Below are positions 23,900 to 35,696 of a stretch of DNA of 64,000 nt, one piece after another. This DNA is from Panopea generosa. Taxonomy: Eukaryota; Mollusca; Bivalvia; Adapedonta; Hiatellidae. Below the pieces are notes generated by a model that had not been told where the DNA came from, did no database searches, and saw only the letters and a program-made list of their open reading frames with translations. Each line of letters opens with the position of its first letter. Position 1 is the first letter of the stretch. A program made the position numbers and the translations under genes. The DNA lies in NCBI GenBank assembly GCA_029582155.1, contig CM055895.1, positions 44,660,578 to 44,724,577 of the forward strand, written 5' to 3'.

Positions 23900-24284
23900 T
23901 ATGTACGTATTTGCAGACACACGAGTGTGAACACATACACATCTATGCCCACACGCATACATACACATACGAACATACACATACAAACATATACACATAC
24001 ATGTGTACATGCTTATCCATGCATACCCGTAAATATGTGTTCACGTCCAGAGATGCACAAGCCTCCATATACACATATATGTGGTCACACATACACATGC
24101 ATACACATTTGCACAGATATGCATATAGAAAAATACAACCATGCATAAAAACATTTATGTTCTGACACATACACATGCATGCCCAAATACATTGGGACAC
24201 ACCCAAACATAAACCAGCACATATATTTACATGTGGGTGTAACCACATACACATGCATACCAATGTGTACAAATATACTTCTAA
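23900..24284 (-). repeat. CA/TG-rich cryptic simple sequence between the two LINE halves
   Basis: Degenerate ACACATACACATGCATAC-type repeats on the + strand. By position this should be the LINE sequence just 5' of the endonuclease ORF, in inverted orientation, with the 5'/3' segment junction near 24285. Frames of 80-109 codons here, rich in Cys/Met/Val or His/Thr, are simple-repeat artefacts. Confidence 0.65.
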
Positions 24285-26878
24285 ATATACAATAACAATG
24301 ATACAGAAAAATCTGAAATGATATCCACATTATCGAACGAAGTTGACAAGTATTATGAACTTCAATCGAATGCGGCTAAGATCAGGTCAAAAGCGAACTT
24401 TATTGAACAAAACGAAAAATCAACTAAATATTTTTTCAACCTCGAAAAAAAAAGAGGAAAACAAAAACTCTGGTCAAAAATAAAATGCACAAATGGTGAT
24501 ATTAAACATGACATAAGCTCCATACTCAAGGAGCAAACAACATTCTATAAAAACCTTTTCACTTCGGAAGAAATCAATATAAGTTCGGCGAACTCTCTTC
24601 TATCGAATTTAGAAAAAAAAGTTAAAAAATATGATGCAGATCAACTTGATTCAGACATATCCTTATATGAAATCGAGACCGCAATTTTTAAATTCAAGAA
24701 AAATAAATCCCCAGGGGAGGATGGAATTATTGCAGAATGGTACCAAACCTTCTGGCATCTCATAAAATACGAATTTGCATCAGTAATCAACGAAATATGT
24801 GAAGACAATAATCTATCTAGTTCCCAGTGCAAAGGAGTACTCTCCCTTATTTACAAGAATGGCGAACGTGAAAATCTTAAGAACTGGCGCCCTTTAACAC
24901 TATTAAATGTTGACTACAAAATAATAGCCAAATGCTTCTCTGAAAGAATTAAACCTCTATTACCGGAACTCATTCACTCAAATCAAAAAGGTTACGTCAA
25001 CGGCCGGTATATCAACGAAGCTAATCGGTTAATTCAAGATATTATAGAATACGCAGACACTGAAAACATTAACGGTATTATAGTTTTTCTAGACCAAACA
25101 AAGGTTTTCGATAGGGTGGAATGGAAATGGATTAACTTATGCTTAAATCGCTTTGGTTTTGGTGAAAAATTCACGAACTGGATTTTCATGTTATTAAAAT
25201 CATCAAAAACCGCTATACAAACCAACGGCTTTATATCAGAATATTTCGAGATATCGAGATCAATAAAGCAAGGCTGTCCGATAGCGCCGATTTTATATAT
25301 TCTTCAAGCAGAAGCTATGGCCTGTGCTATACGGAATGATAATAATATAAACGGAATACTGCTTCCAGCCCATAACAATATACAACTTGAATTCAAATTA
25401 AACCAATATGTTGACGACACGCAATTTTTTGCTAGAAACGAAAAATCATTGCTGTTCATATTTAAACAATTAAGAATATATGAAAACGCATCGGGTGCTA
25501 AAATAAATAAAGATAAAACTCAAGGCCTCTTTATAGGCAGACTTAAAGATAAAACATCTACTTTCAAACAAATCAAATGGACCAAATCTAATGTGAAAAC
25601 GCTAGGTGTATCCCATGGATACGACATTGATAATGATGCAATATGGCTGAATAAGATCAATAAAATAAAAACGTGTTTACAAGTATGGAAGGCGCGCGAT
25701 CTTACCTATCAAGGAAAAGTTCTTATTTTAAAAACATTTGTATTATCTAAAATAAATTTTGAATAAGAAATGCGAGGAATTCCAGATAAATATGCATCTG
25801 ACTTACAAAATATTATGCTACAGTTCATTTGGAAAAATAAAAAACCTTTAGTTTCGAAGGCAAAAATATACCAAAACACTAAATATGGCGGACTTGGTAT
25901 GATTAATCTTAATAATGTAATTCGATGTATGCAAATTAAAACCATCTATAAGATTTTAAATACGGAACTTGACCACTGGAATGCTATTGGAAAATATAAT
26001 CTGAAATCTGCTGACACACACTTTGCACAAGACTACTTCTTATGTCAATGCTCCTGTATTGAAGGACTTCAATACCCAAATCAAAACCGAGTATCCGAAT
26101 ACTTAAAAAATCAATTCCGCAAAAATTCATTAACGCCTTAAAGACAAATGATTATCGAATAGAACAAAATTTAACTTCTAATTTACTTATGAAAGACACA
26201 AACATTCTAAATTTCAAGAAAGAACTTATTTCACCAAATAAACTCAAGACGAAACAAATACTTGTCTTTACAAATTCGCATAGCAATAAAAACCCGTCAC
26301 GAAATACAGAAATAAAATGGGAAGAACAACTCTTAGCAAATAATGTCGAGTGGAAGCATATATGGATGAATATTAAAAGCTCGTACAGTTCCAACAAAGC
26401 CAAGCAGTTCCAATGGAAATTTCTTCATAATGCAATTTTTACGGAACACAGATTGAATATAATGCGATTATCAAATGGATTATGTAACATGTGCAAAAAG
26501 GAAAGAGAAACTTTAATCCATATATTCTTTAGATGCAATTATATAAAACCCGTCATAAAACATCTAGAAGTCGTAATTAATGATCTTATAGATATACTCG
26601 ACATCGAACCGCGCAATTTGAATTACGATTCAATAGCACTTGGCTTTTACAAGCCTCCTATGAAATGCAATATTTTTAATACTGTAATATTTGAAGCAAA
26701 GTGGCATATATGGAAATATAGGAACAGCTTTAAATTTGACAAAAAGTCATTCAACTCTGATACACTCTCATCAATTATTATTCGCTCAATAAAAGACCAA
26801 CTAAAATGGCTAAATCCCAGGCGAGAAAATAAAACCGCGATTAAGTATTTATCAGACTTGCAGACGACAAATGCGTAA
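24285..26878 (+). pseudogene. LINE ORF2 reverse transcriptase and C-terminal zinc motif (one stop, one frameshift)
   Basis: The frame from 24285 covers an IRSKANFIEQNEKSTKYFFN-type thumb/linker, then RT motifs: NWRPLTLLNVDYKI (RT1), FLDQTKVFDRV (motif A, Asp codon 25092), QGCPIAPILYILQAEAMA (motif B) and YVDD (25407-25418, catalytic Asp pair). A TAA at 25764-25766 interrupts the frame (INFE stop, then MRGIPDKYASDLQ); coding resumes directly in the same frame. A second break, a one-base shift near 26115-26125 in an A run, moves coding to the frame ending at 26878. A C-terminal CNMCKKERETLIHIFFRC finger lies at 26483-26536, as in other Tx1/L1 ORF2 proteins. The low number of breaks suggests a fairly recent insertion. 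Inactive as read. Confidence 0.9.
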
Positions 26879-27520
26879 TCTGACGATAACTACACCTGTA
26901 TAATAATGTATTCTTTACCGATATAAATCGAGTAAGAAGTGCTCAATTAAAAATAGTTATGTATATAGATGAAGCTATGATACATCCACGATTTTTTCAT
27001 GCAACCTACACTATTTTACTTGAATATTAGTGAATGTATTTTAATGTTCGTACTAGACATTACCTACATATCCTCCTTGGCTTTCGTTTCGACAAGGACA
27101 ATGAATGGGTAACCGGTTGTATACAAACTGGCTTCACTGTACATCGTCTAATTTTCTTAAGCCACCCCTCATCATCTAATTATACATATTCTTATTAGTA
27201 AGACAATATGCAGATGAGAGGAAGGCGATACATAGACAAATATGTCATATACCCAGTAGAAGTGAATGAGAGCATGAATAAATGTGTAATTCACTCACTA
27301 AACGAATATACGAACGAATAAAAGAATGAAAAAACGAATGAATGAGCTGACGAATGAACGACAGAACATATGAGTGAATGATTTATAGAACTTAATTTAT
27401 TAATGAAAAATGCATGATGGATAATTGAATGAAAAATATATGCTTATTCAAATCGAACTGTTATGTTGTCATGTTATGTTTGTATGTACGTATAAATAAT
27501 AAACGGGTCACAATATGGCT

Positions 27521-27535
27521 AAAAAAAAAAAAAAA
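27521..27535 (+). other. Poly(A) tract at the LINE 3' end
   Basis: Fifteen A residues after GGCT, 18 bp beyond the AATAAA at 27498-27503 and directly before the right target repeat. It fixes the 3' end of the element. Confidence 0.88.
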
Positions 27536-27548
27536 GAAAGTAAATTAT
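27536..27548 (+). repeat. Right 13-bp target site duplication of the LINE
   Basis: GAAAGTAAATTAT directly after the poly(A); matches 22875-22887 exactly. Confidence 0.88.
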
Positions 27549-27574
27549 GATCAAGTATAAAAATTATACATAAA

Positions 27575-28370
27575 ATCAGTGACTTAATTACAGAGACTGG
27601 CAGGCTAATAGCAATATAATGTCCACGGTACTTTTAGTATTTCAATAATAACTCTTCGAATCTTGGTCTGAATTTAACATTTTTGGTGCCATAGTTAAGC
27701 TGATAAAAATGATGACCAATTCCAATTATCAATTATTTAATATTTTTCGTCTGAATTTAAATTATTACGGATTGAAATCGAAATATGTTGAACTTTCACG
27801 AAAAAAAAAAAATGATTTCTAAACAATTAACGGTAGTCTTGATTTCACAAATACCATGTACATTTAAACAAAACACAATAAAAATAGAAATATTAGGTAG
27901 AAAGATGAAGCAGTAAGCTTTCCATTTGTGGCGAAAATTTCATATTGATATTCATTAAAGTCGTTTTTCTTATTTCTTATTTCAAAAAAGGGCTAAAAAA
28001 GAGAAAATGATCACACAAAAAAACTTTTAGCGTAAAATTCTTCATTTCTTTAGATTTAAAAATCTCCCAATTCAAGCCCTTTCTTTTGATACCATAATCA
28101 CAAAAATATGTTGTTTGATTCTGGGGGGTGTGTGATTCCATGATTTAGAAAACGCCACGTGGTCCTTGAGCAAGACACTTTTTCCACATATGCTTAGTAC
28201 TGTTTATACCCAGGAAGACTTCGAGCGTGATTTGTCTAAGTCGTAAGAACTTGTTTCACAATCGGAGCAAAATAAATAAGTTCAAACTAAACTAGAAAAA
28301 GCCAAAATGTGCCACCTGAAATTCAAACAAGTGTCTCCAGTTGTCTATCTCTGTTTATATGTCTCTGATA
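27575..28370 (+). repeat. Diverged dispersed repeat, copy 2
   Basis: Aligns with the SIRT1 intron block 160-1275 in the same order and orientation, with many substitutions. It lacks about 470 bp present in copy 1. It starts just right of the LINE's target site. Confidence 0.6.
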
Positions 28371-28394
28371 AAATTGATCAAATTAGGTACTATT

Positions 28395-28525
28395 TTCATT
28401 AAGGACAATATACCTAGATCTCTAAAATTAGGCCTTTGATCCCAGGATCTCTGAAAGTAATGTCCAATGTTCCCCAGATCTCTGAAAATAAATGGCCATG
28501 TTCTCCAGATCTCCAAAACACCCTG
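28395..28525 (+). repeat. Second block of the CCCCAGATCTCTGAAA repeat
   Basis: Three to four units with CCCAGGATCTCTGAAAGTAA, GTTCCCCAGATCTCTGAAAA and GTTCTCCAGATCTCC, clearly related to 21999-22180. Confidence 0.75.
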
Positions 28526-29698
28526 GAGAGCATCATAAAAGATATATATGTAGTTATCAACCAATAGAAAAGAAAAACGGCGTAACAAAATACATCGATG
28601 GTATGGATTGCTATAGATACTTGGCGTTTTCCGTCATATGCTATAAGGCAGATTATTTCTTTACTTGTTATTAGCTTATGTTTTAGCTTATATTGAAATA
28701 TGTATTACACATGTCGTTTATGTAATATATAATTCCTTCTTGTCATTAAAATCTCTTGTTCGACGTGCTTTAAAGAGGTCTCGCTTATACATTTATGTTC
28801 ACAAAATGATCTAACTGTGCATAGTCAGAAAGAAACATATAACTTGCAGAAATCGGTGCGATTTTCCCTACACCACTTTTATAGTGTTAATTTGATAAAC
28901 ATCTGAAATACTGAGGTGAGACGACTGTTACGGAAGGTGAGAATGTACATGTATAATGTATTTTGCTTACCGAGTAATCGGTGTGCTTTTAAATACAGAA
29001 AAACTAACATGAACACTATTTTTGAGTATGACATTGATGATAAAATTAAAATTTAAAAGTTCGTTTTGATCATTGCAATAAGGAATATAGCAAATGAACA
29101 TTAAAATGGTAGTTTGAACAAAATAGAGTTTTATTAAAAATGAATGTGGTTTTCATGTATAAAATTATCAAAGAAAAAGAAAAAGAAAAAGAAAAAATCA
29201 TAATTATCTACATACATGTAGTAATGCACTATCAAAGATAATGTATTACCGTTAGAAATTGTCCTTTAATGGTTTAGTTATCAAGTCTTTTTTGTCAACA
29301 TACAATTTGTTATGTTGGTGAGAATAAAAAATGTTGTAAGATATTTCTTAATTTTAACCACAAGGAGTGACCCGGAAAATATTCTACTCATTTTGGAGTA
29401 CACCCATTATTGATTTAAAGTTTAATGTGCCTGTTTTGCACGTGTACACATTCTGTTAAATTAACAATCTATAGATTAAAACTTTAACTGTAGCTCCAAT
29501 TTATACTATATAATGAACACGTATTGTAAGTGAAAATGTTTCTTCTCATAAACAGGATAACAAATAGCATCATTTGAACACTTTAATACACCCTGATATA
29601 TACACCGTCCAAGAGTAGCTCATCTGATGAAAATACAAGATGATACAATATGTGTTACATAGGTGATACATTATCATACAAACACATTGTATCATCTT
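28526..29698. other. No gene recognised
   Basis: AT-rich sequence with an A-rich microsatellite of GAAAAA units at 29170-29197. Near 29658 is the first of several TTACATAGGTGATA-type motifs treated in the findings. Confidence 0.6.
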
Positions 29699-29929
29699 TC
29701 ATATATGGTAAAACCATAACTGCTTTAAACTTTTCTGGAATGAATCTTCAATTAAACTTCGTTCGGCTTCCTCTAGTTGGTATAGCATTAGTTCTATAGC
29801 ATTTGTTGTGTTCTTGTGGTTTGGACTATCCTTTAAATGTTTCTGCGCTGTCTCTCTCTTTCCTTTTTTTTTGTATCCTTCTGTGTTAACTTCCCTTTGT
29901 TTCTGTCGCTCTGCGTTGTTTAGCGCCAT
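29699..29929 (-). CDS. Small basic ORF, possible exon or fragment of a transposon-related protein
   Basis: A minus-strand frame of 76 codons starting MALNNAERQKQREVNTEGYK, preceded by a pyrimidine-poor but AG-ending TATTTTTACAG that could be a splice acceptor. The start resembles the MALxNAERQ opening seen in repeat-associated proteins of molluscs and fish; this is recalled similarity, not a search. The middle is Lys/Arg/Glu-rich and probably helical. No partner exon was identified. It may be a fragment of a mobile gene or chance. Confidence 0.3.
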   Translation of the reverse strand: MALNNAERQKQREVNTEGYKKKGKRETAQKHLKDSPNHKNTTNAIELMLYQLEEAERSLIEDSFQKSLKQLWFYHI

Positions 29930-30423
29930 TCTGTAAAAATATATTTTCCTTTAGTATGATTTACATTTTAACATATGTATCCTATTTGTGTGAAAACAAA
30001 TGTTTAAAACTATCATTTCTTATGAAATTAGATGTTAAACAATCCGAATTCAACTAAATTTGTTGTATTCTCTAAACCATTTAAAGTGGGCATCAAAATT
30101 AAAAATGACCTCACTTACATAACATTTTCTCACCTGCATAACGTTTCAATGTATAGGCATTAGATAATTCAGGTGAATAATTTGTTGTAAAAATGTGTCT
30201 TAATATTACAATTTGAAATATTGTTAACACTGATAGATATATGCAGAGTTCACAGAACGCTTACCATTTCCAGAATAGATTGAGTACGTTAAAGTGACGA
30301 CCTCACCTACGTAACGCTAATTAATTATCTAGTATGTTAGTTCTCACCCTTCTGTCAGTGTAAATGGTAATACAATACATTCTCAAACATGTGAAGTCAA
30401 AATATATTACCTGCGTTGTATTT
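29930..30423. other. Intergenic, no gene
   Basis: AT-rich sequence with two reverse-strand copies of the GTTACGTAGGTGA-type motif (near 30108 and 30300). Nothing else was seen. Confidence 0.55.
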
Positions 30424-30918
30424 TTAAAGCAACACATCCACGTTTAAACTTTTTTAAAAAGTTTTTCAATTGAGTTGTGAGCACATTTCCCATACATAAA
30501 TATATGGTCAGTGAGCTGTATATGTGCTAACAAACACTATTCAGAACGCTTTAGAATCATAAAAAAGATGTCCAAATTATAAAGCGTGACAAACGCTTTA
30601 TAAATTATTTTTAAATTGCTGAGGATTCCAACTTGGCTTCAAATTGAATTATGATAGTCGTATTAAAAAAACTTCACGTTTTAGTGCGTAGTGTACTTTA
30701 CCTGCCTTGAAAGTCATTTTGACAATTATTTTTTATTCGGGTGAGTTACATGCTTGTTTTATAAAGTTTTAGTCACGCATTATAATTTGGGCATCATTTT
30801 GTACGGGATTGTGTTTATATGCTCATATACAGCTAATTGATCATATGTTTGTATGGGAAATGTGCTCATAACTCAATTATTTTTTTTTAAAAGTTAAAAC
30901 GTGGATGTGTTGCTTTAA
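30424..30918. mobile_element. TTAA-bounded foldback MITE, 495 bp
   Basis: Ends are TTAAAGCAACACATCCACG and its reverse complement, with TTAA at 30424-30427 and 30915-30918. The arms extend inward to about 30603 and from about 30757, so most of the element could fold into one hairpin with a loop of about 150 bp. It encodes nothing. TTAA ends suggest mobilisation by a piggyBac-type transposase. Confidence 0.85.
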
Positions 30919-31795
30919 GATATATTATAGGTTTTTCACAAAAGCTTAAAATATTATCACATACGTAACAGTTATTCTATTCAGGGAGAATTTTAGTGTG
31001 ACACTGTTACTACTGACCCTTTTTAATAAAAAAAAGCTAAAGGACTTCATTATGTAAAGTTTTTAAACAAATACTGACAATATCATAATATGTTCTATCA
31101 AACTCGTGGTCGGAAATATATGCAAAGAAACAAACTTACCTTTATTGATAGAAATATTCCATTTTCAATTCCAAAAACAGAAAAGCAGACGGCAGTACAA
31201 CTTCCGGCGACTCGGTGTGCTATAAAATTACCTGTTCGGTATAATCAGGCGTATACTGATACCGCATGTATACTCATATTATGTTCGTTACGTAGGTGAT
31301 GCGTTATGTAAGTGTGAAAATACAGTTAAAATGTCAGTTCATGTCTTTAGGGTGTTACAATTTTTAATAGATTTGGTTTTGTTATTACTAATATTGGTTA
31401 CATTAATGTGCAGATCCAACAAATTCAATACAGACGTGTAAATTATGCAACAAAATACCGTTACGTAGGTTAAGTTCGGAAGTATGACAAATTTAAAAGA
31501 GAATTTAGAGTTGTACATCCACTTAATTGTGGAGTAAAAGGTGACTTTAATTATCTGTTTGTTTAAATTTATCTTTTAACTTTGTAATAAACACGTTATG
31601 TATTATCTAATATGAGTTTTATTGGTTTTAGTAGTACTATCAAAGTACGTTATGGTAGGTGTGACGAATTTGGCGACAATATATTTTTGACCAAATTTAT
31701 AGGAATTTAAGCATCGTTTCGATCCGATAATTCATGTACTTGTGACTGCGACAATATTCTACATGAGCCGCTTCTTGTCGCATGTTTGGTTCCTG
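30919..31795. other. Intergenic, motif-bearing
   Basis: A 69-codon + frame at 31090-31299 has no recognisable domain. GTTACGTAGGTGATG and TTATGTAAGTG occur near 31289-31315 and related motifs near 31458 and 31640. Confidence 0.5.
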
Positions 31796-32283
31796 GATTA
31801 CACGGTGGGGAAACAAAAAATATCACGTGACCACAAATGATGTCGCCACACCAAAACTCATACGAAAACAGAGGAATTTAGGTAAGAAATCGCTCATAAC
31901 ATTTTTATTAATGAATCAATTTACAAACAATATAGCGCAAAAACAGATTCCAACATTTTCTCCTTTACCTGATATAATTATGTATGACTAGAGTGTTTTA
32001 CTTTTTGTGAATACTTCGACAATATTTTAGAGTCGGTATGGAAATCGACCACACTTTCCGAAACTTGAATGCATGAACTCGCTTTTTAAGTTATTGTCGC
32101 TGCATTTTAAATGAACTAATCTTTTTTTTTCTCAATAATTCAGACTCTAAAACACCTAAATTAAAAAAAAAGAGAGCAAATAAACTTTTTTAAAGCTTAA
32201 ATAAAGTAATGAAGTCGACCACACCAACTGTAGAAAGTAGAAGTTAAGATGGCGACCACACCTGAAAACACGTTCTCGGTTTT
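31796..32283 (+). repeat. Left inverted arm of the large element
   Basis: Starts near CACGGTGGGGAAACAAAA and contains ATCACGTGACCACAAATGAT, GAATGCATGAACTCGC and AGATGGCGACCACACC; each is found in reverse complement in 35697-36152. Confidence 0.85.
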
Positions 32284-32810
32284 AGTCTAACAGAAACCAA
32301 ATTTAATGGTTAATATAGAAATGCAGGTTCACTGTGAACACCGTAGCAACGTTTTATAGAATATTGTATCCAATATTATTACTTATGAGGGATTATAGCA
32401 AGCAGTTAGTTTTTGCGTCGGGAGGTCAAGTGGTTGGTTGTGTTGTTGGTTGGTCTGTTTGTTTGTTTTACCTTGTCTAAACCTTGTGACGCAAACTACT
32501 ATGGCAGTTTTTGTTGTGATAAAACTTTACATGTACATGTTAAACATGAGGTGTAAATGTGCTCGACTGTTTTTTTACAACATTGACCTTTTCCATACGA
32601 AGTTATTATCCTCGGGCATATATTTTTCTGTCGTTATGTTTAAAATGTGTTCGATTTCATTAGAAATATATAAACATTATCAGCATGGTTTATTTTCTTC
32701 TAATTTCAGAGAAAATGGTAGGGCGCAAGCCACATTTATTTTTGTGCAGAAAGTAAATTCGTGGTCAATATCTGCACCATATCACCATCACCAAAGATCC
32801 TGAAGGTTAA

Positions 32811-33235
32811 CCAATACACACCTTATCTCCCCGATCGTCACTGTTCAGAGCCAGAATTGAAAAGAGCAAATTATGTCTCTTCAAAACACCGACGCCAAAG
32901 CCATTTCGATCGCCATTGTACAAAGCTTCGCCAAAATTTAAGAAACTAAAATGTTCTTCTTCAAGAACGCTGTCTGAAACTGACACAAAAACTGACAATA
33001 CTTTATTTGAATGCTTTATAGAATAATCTTTATTTGATGAAAATGAACCATTGAATGGACCTATGATTGCAACATCCATCAACTCTCAAAATCAAACGTA
33101 AGACACTACTATCATTACAAATAACATATCTGCTGAGTTACCCGAAAATGATCCTGAATATAGTATGCCACAGCGTAAGGGGATTCTTATATGGTCCCCC
33201 AGCGTTCCTTTTAAAAAAAAACAACAAATGCCATA
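32811..33235 (+). pseudogene. Decayed coding block inside the large element
   Basis: One + frame reads sensibly from about 32811 to 33235 although three stops interrupt it. It passes through KTPTPKPFRSPLYKASPKFK and CSSSRTLSETDTKTD, then SLFDENEPLNGP and AELPENDPEYSMPQRKGI. Codon-like composition and Ser/Pro/Lys-rich text suggest the disordered N-terminal part of a former protein. A one-base shift then gives NLDNESVFHASQCIFDM to about 33300. The family was not recognised. Confidence 0.4.
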
Positions 33236-34639
33236 AATCTTGATAACGAATCCGTTTTCCATGCAAGCCAGTGCATCTTCGACATGACAAAATAGCTTTA
33301 AAAACATAATTTACGGCCTGTTGATCTGATTATGTTATTAAGATAAATGACATTTATGTGGTTTTTAAAACACTACTATACACGATTATTATAGCTCATC
33401 ATAGTTAATTTGTGATAGTGCAACCAACGGTGCCAAACAGTTAAACTGACCCATTGCAATGTTAATCACCAGACGCAGTGACATACTATACATCCCGTGA
33501 ATACAGTACTGTAATGCTTCATATTTTTTCTTACCAATTTAAGGAGGGACCACCCGTTTGACTCAGTGAAGAGAGAAGATTAAGTGGAGGGAAAAAAGAA
33601 GCTACTGTTAGTACTATTCGCAATTTAACGCGCTTCAGGAGGGACCTCTAGGAGTTCGTTGGAATTCTGCCAGGAAAATGACTCCAAATTGTTGTTGACA
33701 AAGAAAATGGGACTCGAGTTAGATAAATGACACGAGACAGTTGTTCTATTAAGAATGAAATAAAATGTTGCAAATATGAATTCTAAGCGGTGGATATTAT
33801 GAAAATGGCTAACGTTTTTCGTATCAAGTTTAGTTTGTGAAACATGGACTATTGAAGCACTCCTTTATCAAAATAGTGTGTGTGTCTCTAATTGCATAAT
33901 TATAATGACGTCACTTAATGAATCCAGGTCATTGTTAAATGCGATACCAATACTATGAAGATAAGAGAGTCAAATATTTGAAAACAATACTTGATCATTA
34001 TTGGATGAAAATAAAGTCTGAACTATAAGTTGTGTTATTATATCTGTGTCAATATATTTGAACGTTTATTTTCGTATTTCTTCTATGGTTTATATGTCAA
34101 TTAGCAAACGCAACTGCTGAATAGGCTGGGTAAATTGTAAGGGCATTTTCGCATGACCCTCAAGCAATGATCAGCCCCATTTTGTATTGTACAGTAAACA
34201 ATAAATACTTCTTTTTAATCATTGTAGCATATCTTATCATAATAAAACCAATTATTGCTTCTTTTACTCTCATTTTATTCAATTAAATTTTATAATTATT
34301 ATCTAAAACACACACAGCTCTAATATAAACGAACACAGTACAAAATATAAACAGTACAAATGATATTATGACTGGCATGAGTATCAACATGTTACAATAT
34401 CATATAAAAAGTGACCACATTTTTTTTTAGTTCATGTTACTAAATCTGTAGTTTATTTAAAAATATATAAAACAAGAATCGCAGTCCAAAATCACATATA
34501 AATCAAACTTAATTCGCAGGTTATATCACAGGTTAAATCACAAGATAAATCACATAAAAGTCACAGTTAATATAAAACGAACAAAGCTAGACTGGAACAT
34601 TTTAATTTTATTTCATTTATTATGGCATTTTCTGTATTG

Positions 34640-34850
34640 GCTAACATTGCCTTTGAACGGAATAACTTTCCACATTTATCATATTGATGACGCTTTACGC
34701 CTTCGCGCATGTCCGTGTGGCAATTTGTACGTGTCAGTCATCGTCAGTCCACATATATCACACTTTATGACATCGTCCATGTCTTCCCTATGTATATGCT
34801 TAGTCAAATCTGCATTTGTTGCAAATCCCTTGCCACACTTTTTTTTTCTT
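34640..34850 (-). pseudogene. C2H2 zinc-finger fragment, decayed
   Basis: The minus strand reads KKCGKGFATNADLTKHIHRE, then IKCDICGLTMTDTYKLPHGH, and after a one-base shift YDKCGKLFRSKAML. Spacing and the CGKxF / CDICG linkers are those of C2H2 fingers, but several zinc ligands are lost (the first Cys, and a His replaced by Asp). It is a relic of a zinc-finger gene, perhaps captured by the element. Confidence 0.6.
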
Positions 34851-35696
34851 CACCATTATTCAATGTTTAATAATGAACGCAAATTTTATATATTTCAATT
34901 TTTATGTGGAGGAAAGTATAGGAGCGTGCATTATAAACAATATAATCACGCACTGTGACCTTTCGAAATAAACACACACGCGTTTATGAGACAGCGTTTT
35001 CATGTATAAATTCTAAATTGCCTTGTGAAAATATTTGAACAAAGTCAATATTGGACATGAAAATAACATATTTTATCCTTCCCTATTTAGGGTTAAAAAT
35101 ATGAAATATGATAGCCAGAGAGAGCATACTTATCACGTAACTAAAGAGAAAATCGATATATTTGCAATTGAATGTATTTATCTATATAGCAGTGATGGTA
35201 CATTTAGTAACGTAGACGGTGGTGACTAAATATAGTTTATAATTATTATATCATGTGTTCAAGAAGGCGAAATTAATGTTATTTAGTCATCTTCACACAC
35301 GAACCAACGTAAACAGCTACTCAGAGCTACGTCATTTAACAGTTACAGACACGAGTTTAACAGACAATATTAAAAACCTACACGCAAAAAAATTTCACCT
35401 TGAATATGTTCAACAAATGACGTTTACAATCAAAACATGTCGCACAGGATAATGTCATACATTCAAGTTAATGAAAAAGAGTGAGTCGTCATGGAAATAA
35501 GACAATTTCCACTGAACAATTTATACAAGAATAAAAATGTAAAAACGTTTATAGATCTACGTTGAAATGATTTTAGTTTTAAACTTATTTTGCTTGTTAT
35601 AGAAAGGACACTCTTTGGAAACTTATAGAGTTCTAGTTTCTTCTTCATTATACAACACTCGTTTATAAATGAAGATTTAGTGCTTGTGGATTAACA

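Larger units (their letters stand above)
22888..27535 (+). mobile_element. Tx1/L1-type LINE insertion with inverted 5' segment (twin-primed copy)
   Basis: The right part is in + orientation: reverse transcriptase (24285-26878), a 3' UTR of about 640 bp, AATAAA at 27498-27503 and poly(A) at 27521-27535. The left part (22888 to about 24284) is in - orientation and carries the ORF2 endonuclease plus CA/TG-rich sequence that would lie 5' of it. The endonuclease frame runs up to the left target repeat and the reverse transcriptase frame begins near 24285, so together they cover most of ORF2 with little loss. Perfect 13-bp direct repeats flank the whole. This is the product expected when a second target end primes inside the LINE RNA (twin priming). 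The clade call rests on motif style (LDQ-type motif A, LYILQAEAMA motif B). Confidence 0.85.

Noticed and set aside
23943..24272. Cys/Met/Val-rich minus frame of 109 codons, possible membrane or cysteine-rich protein
   Set aside because: It is the translation of a degenerate TG/CA repeat; overlapping frames on the other strand are equally open.
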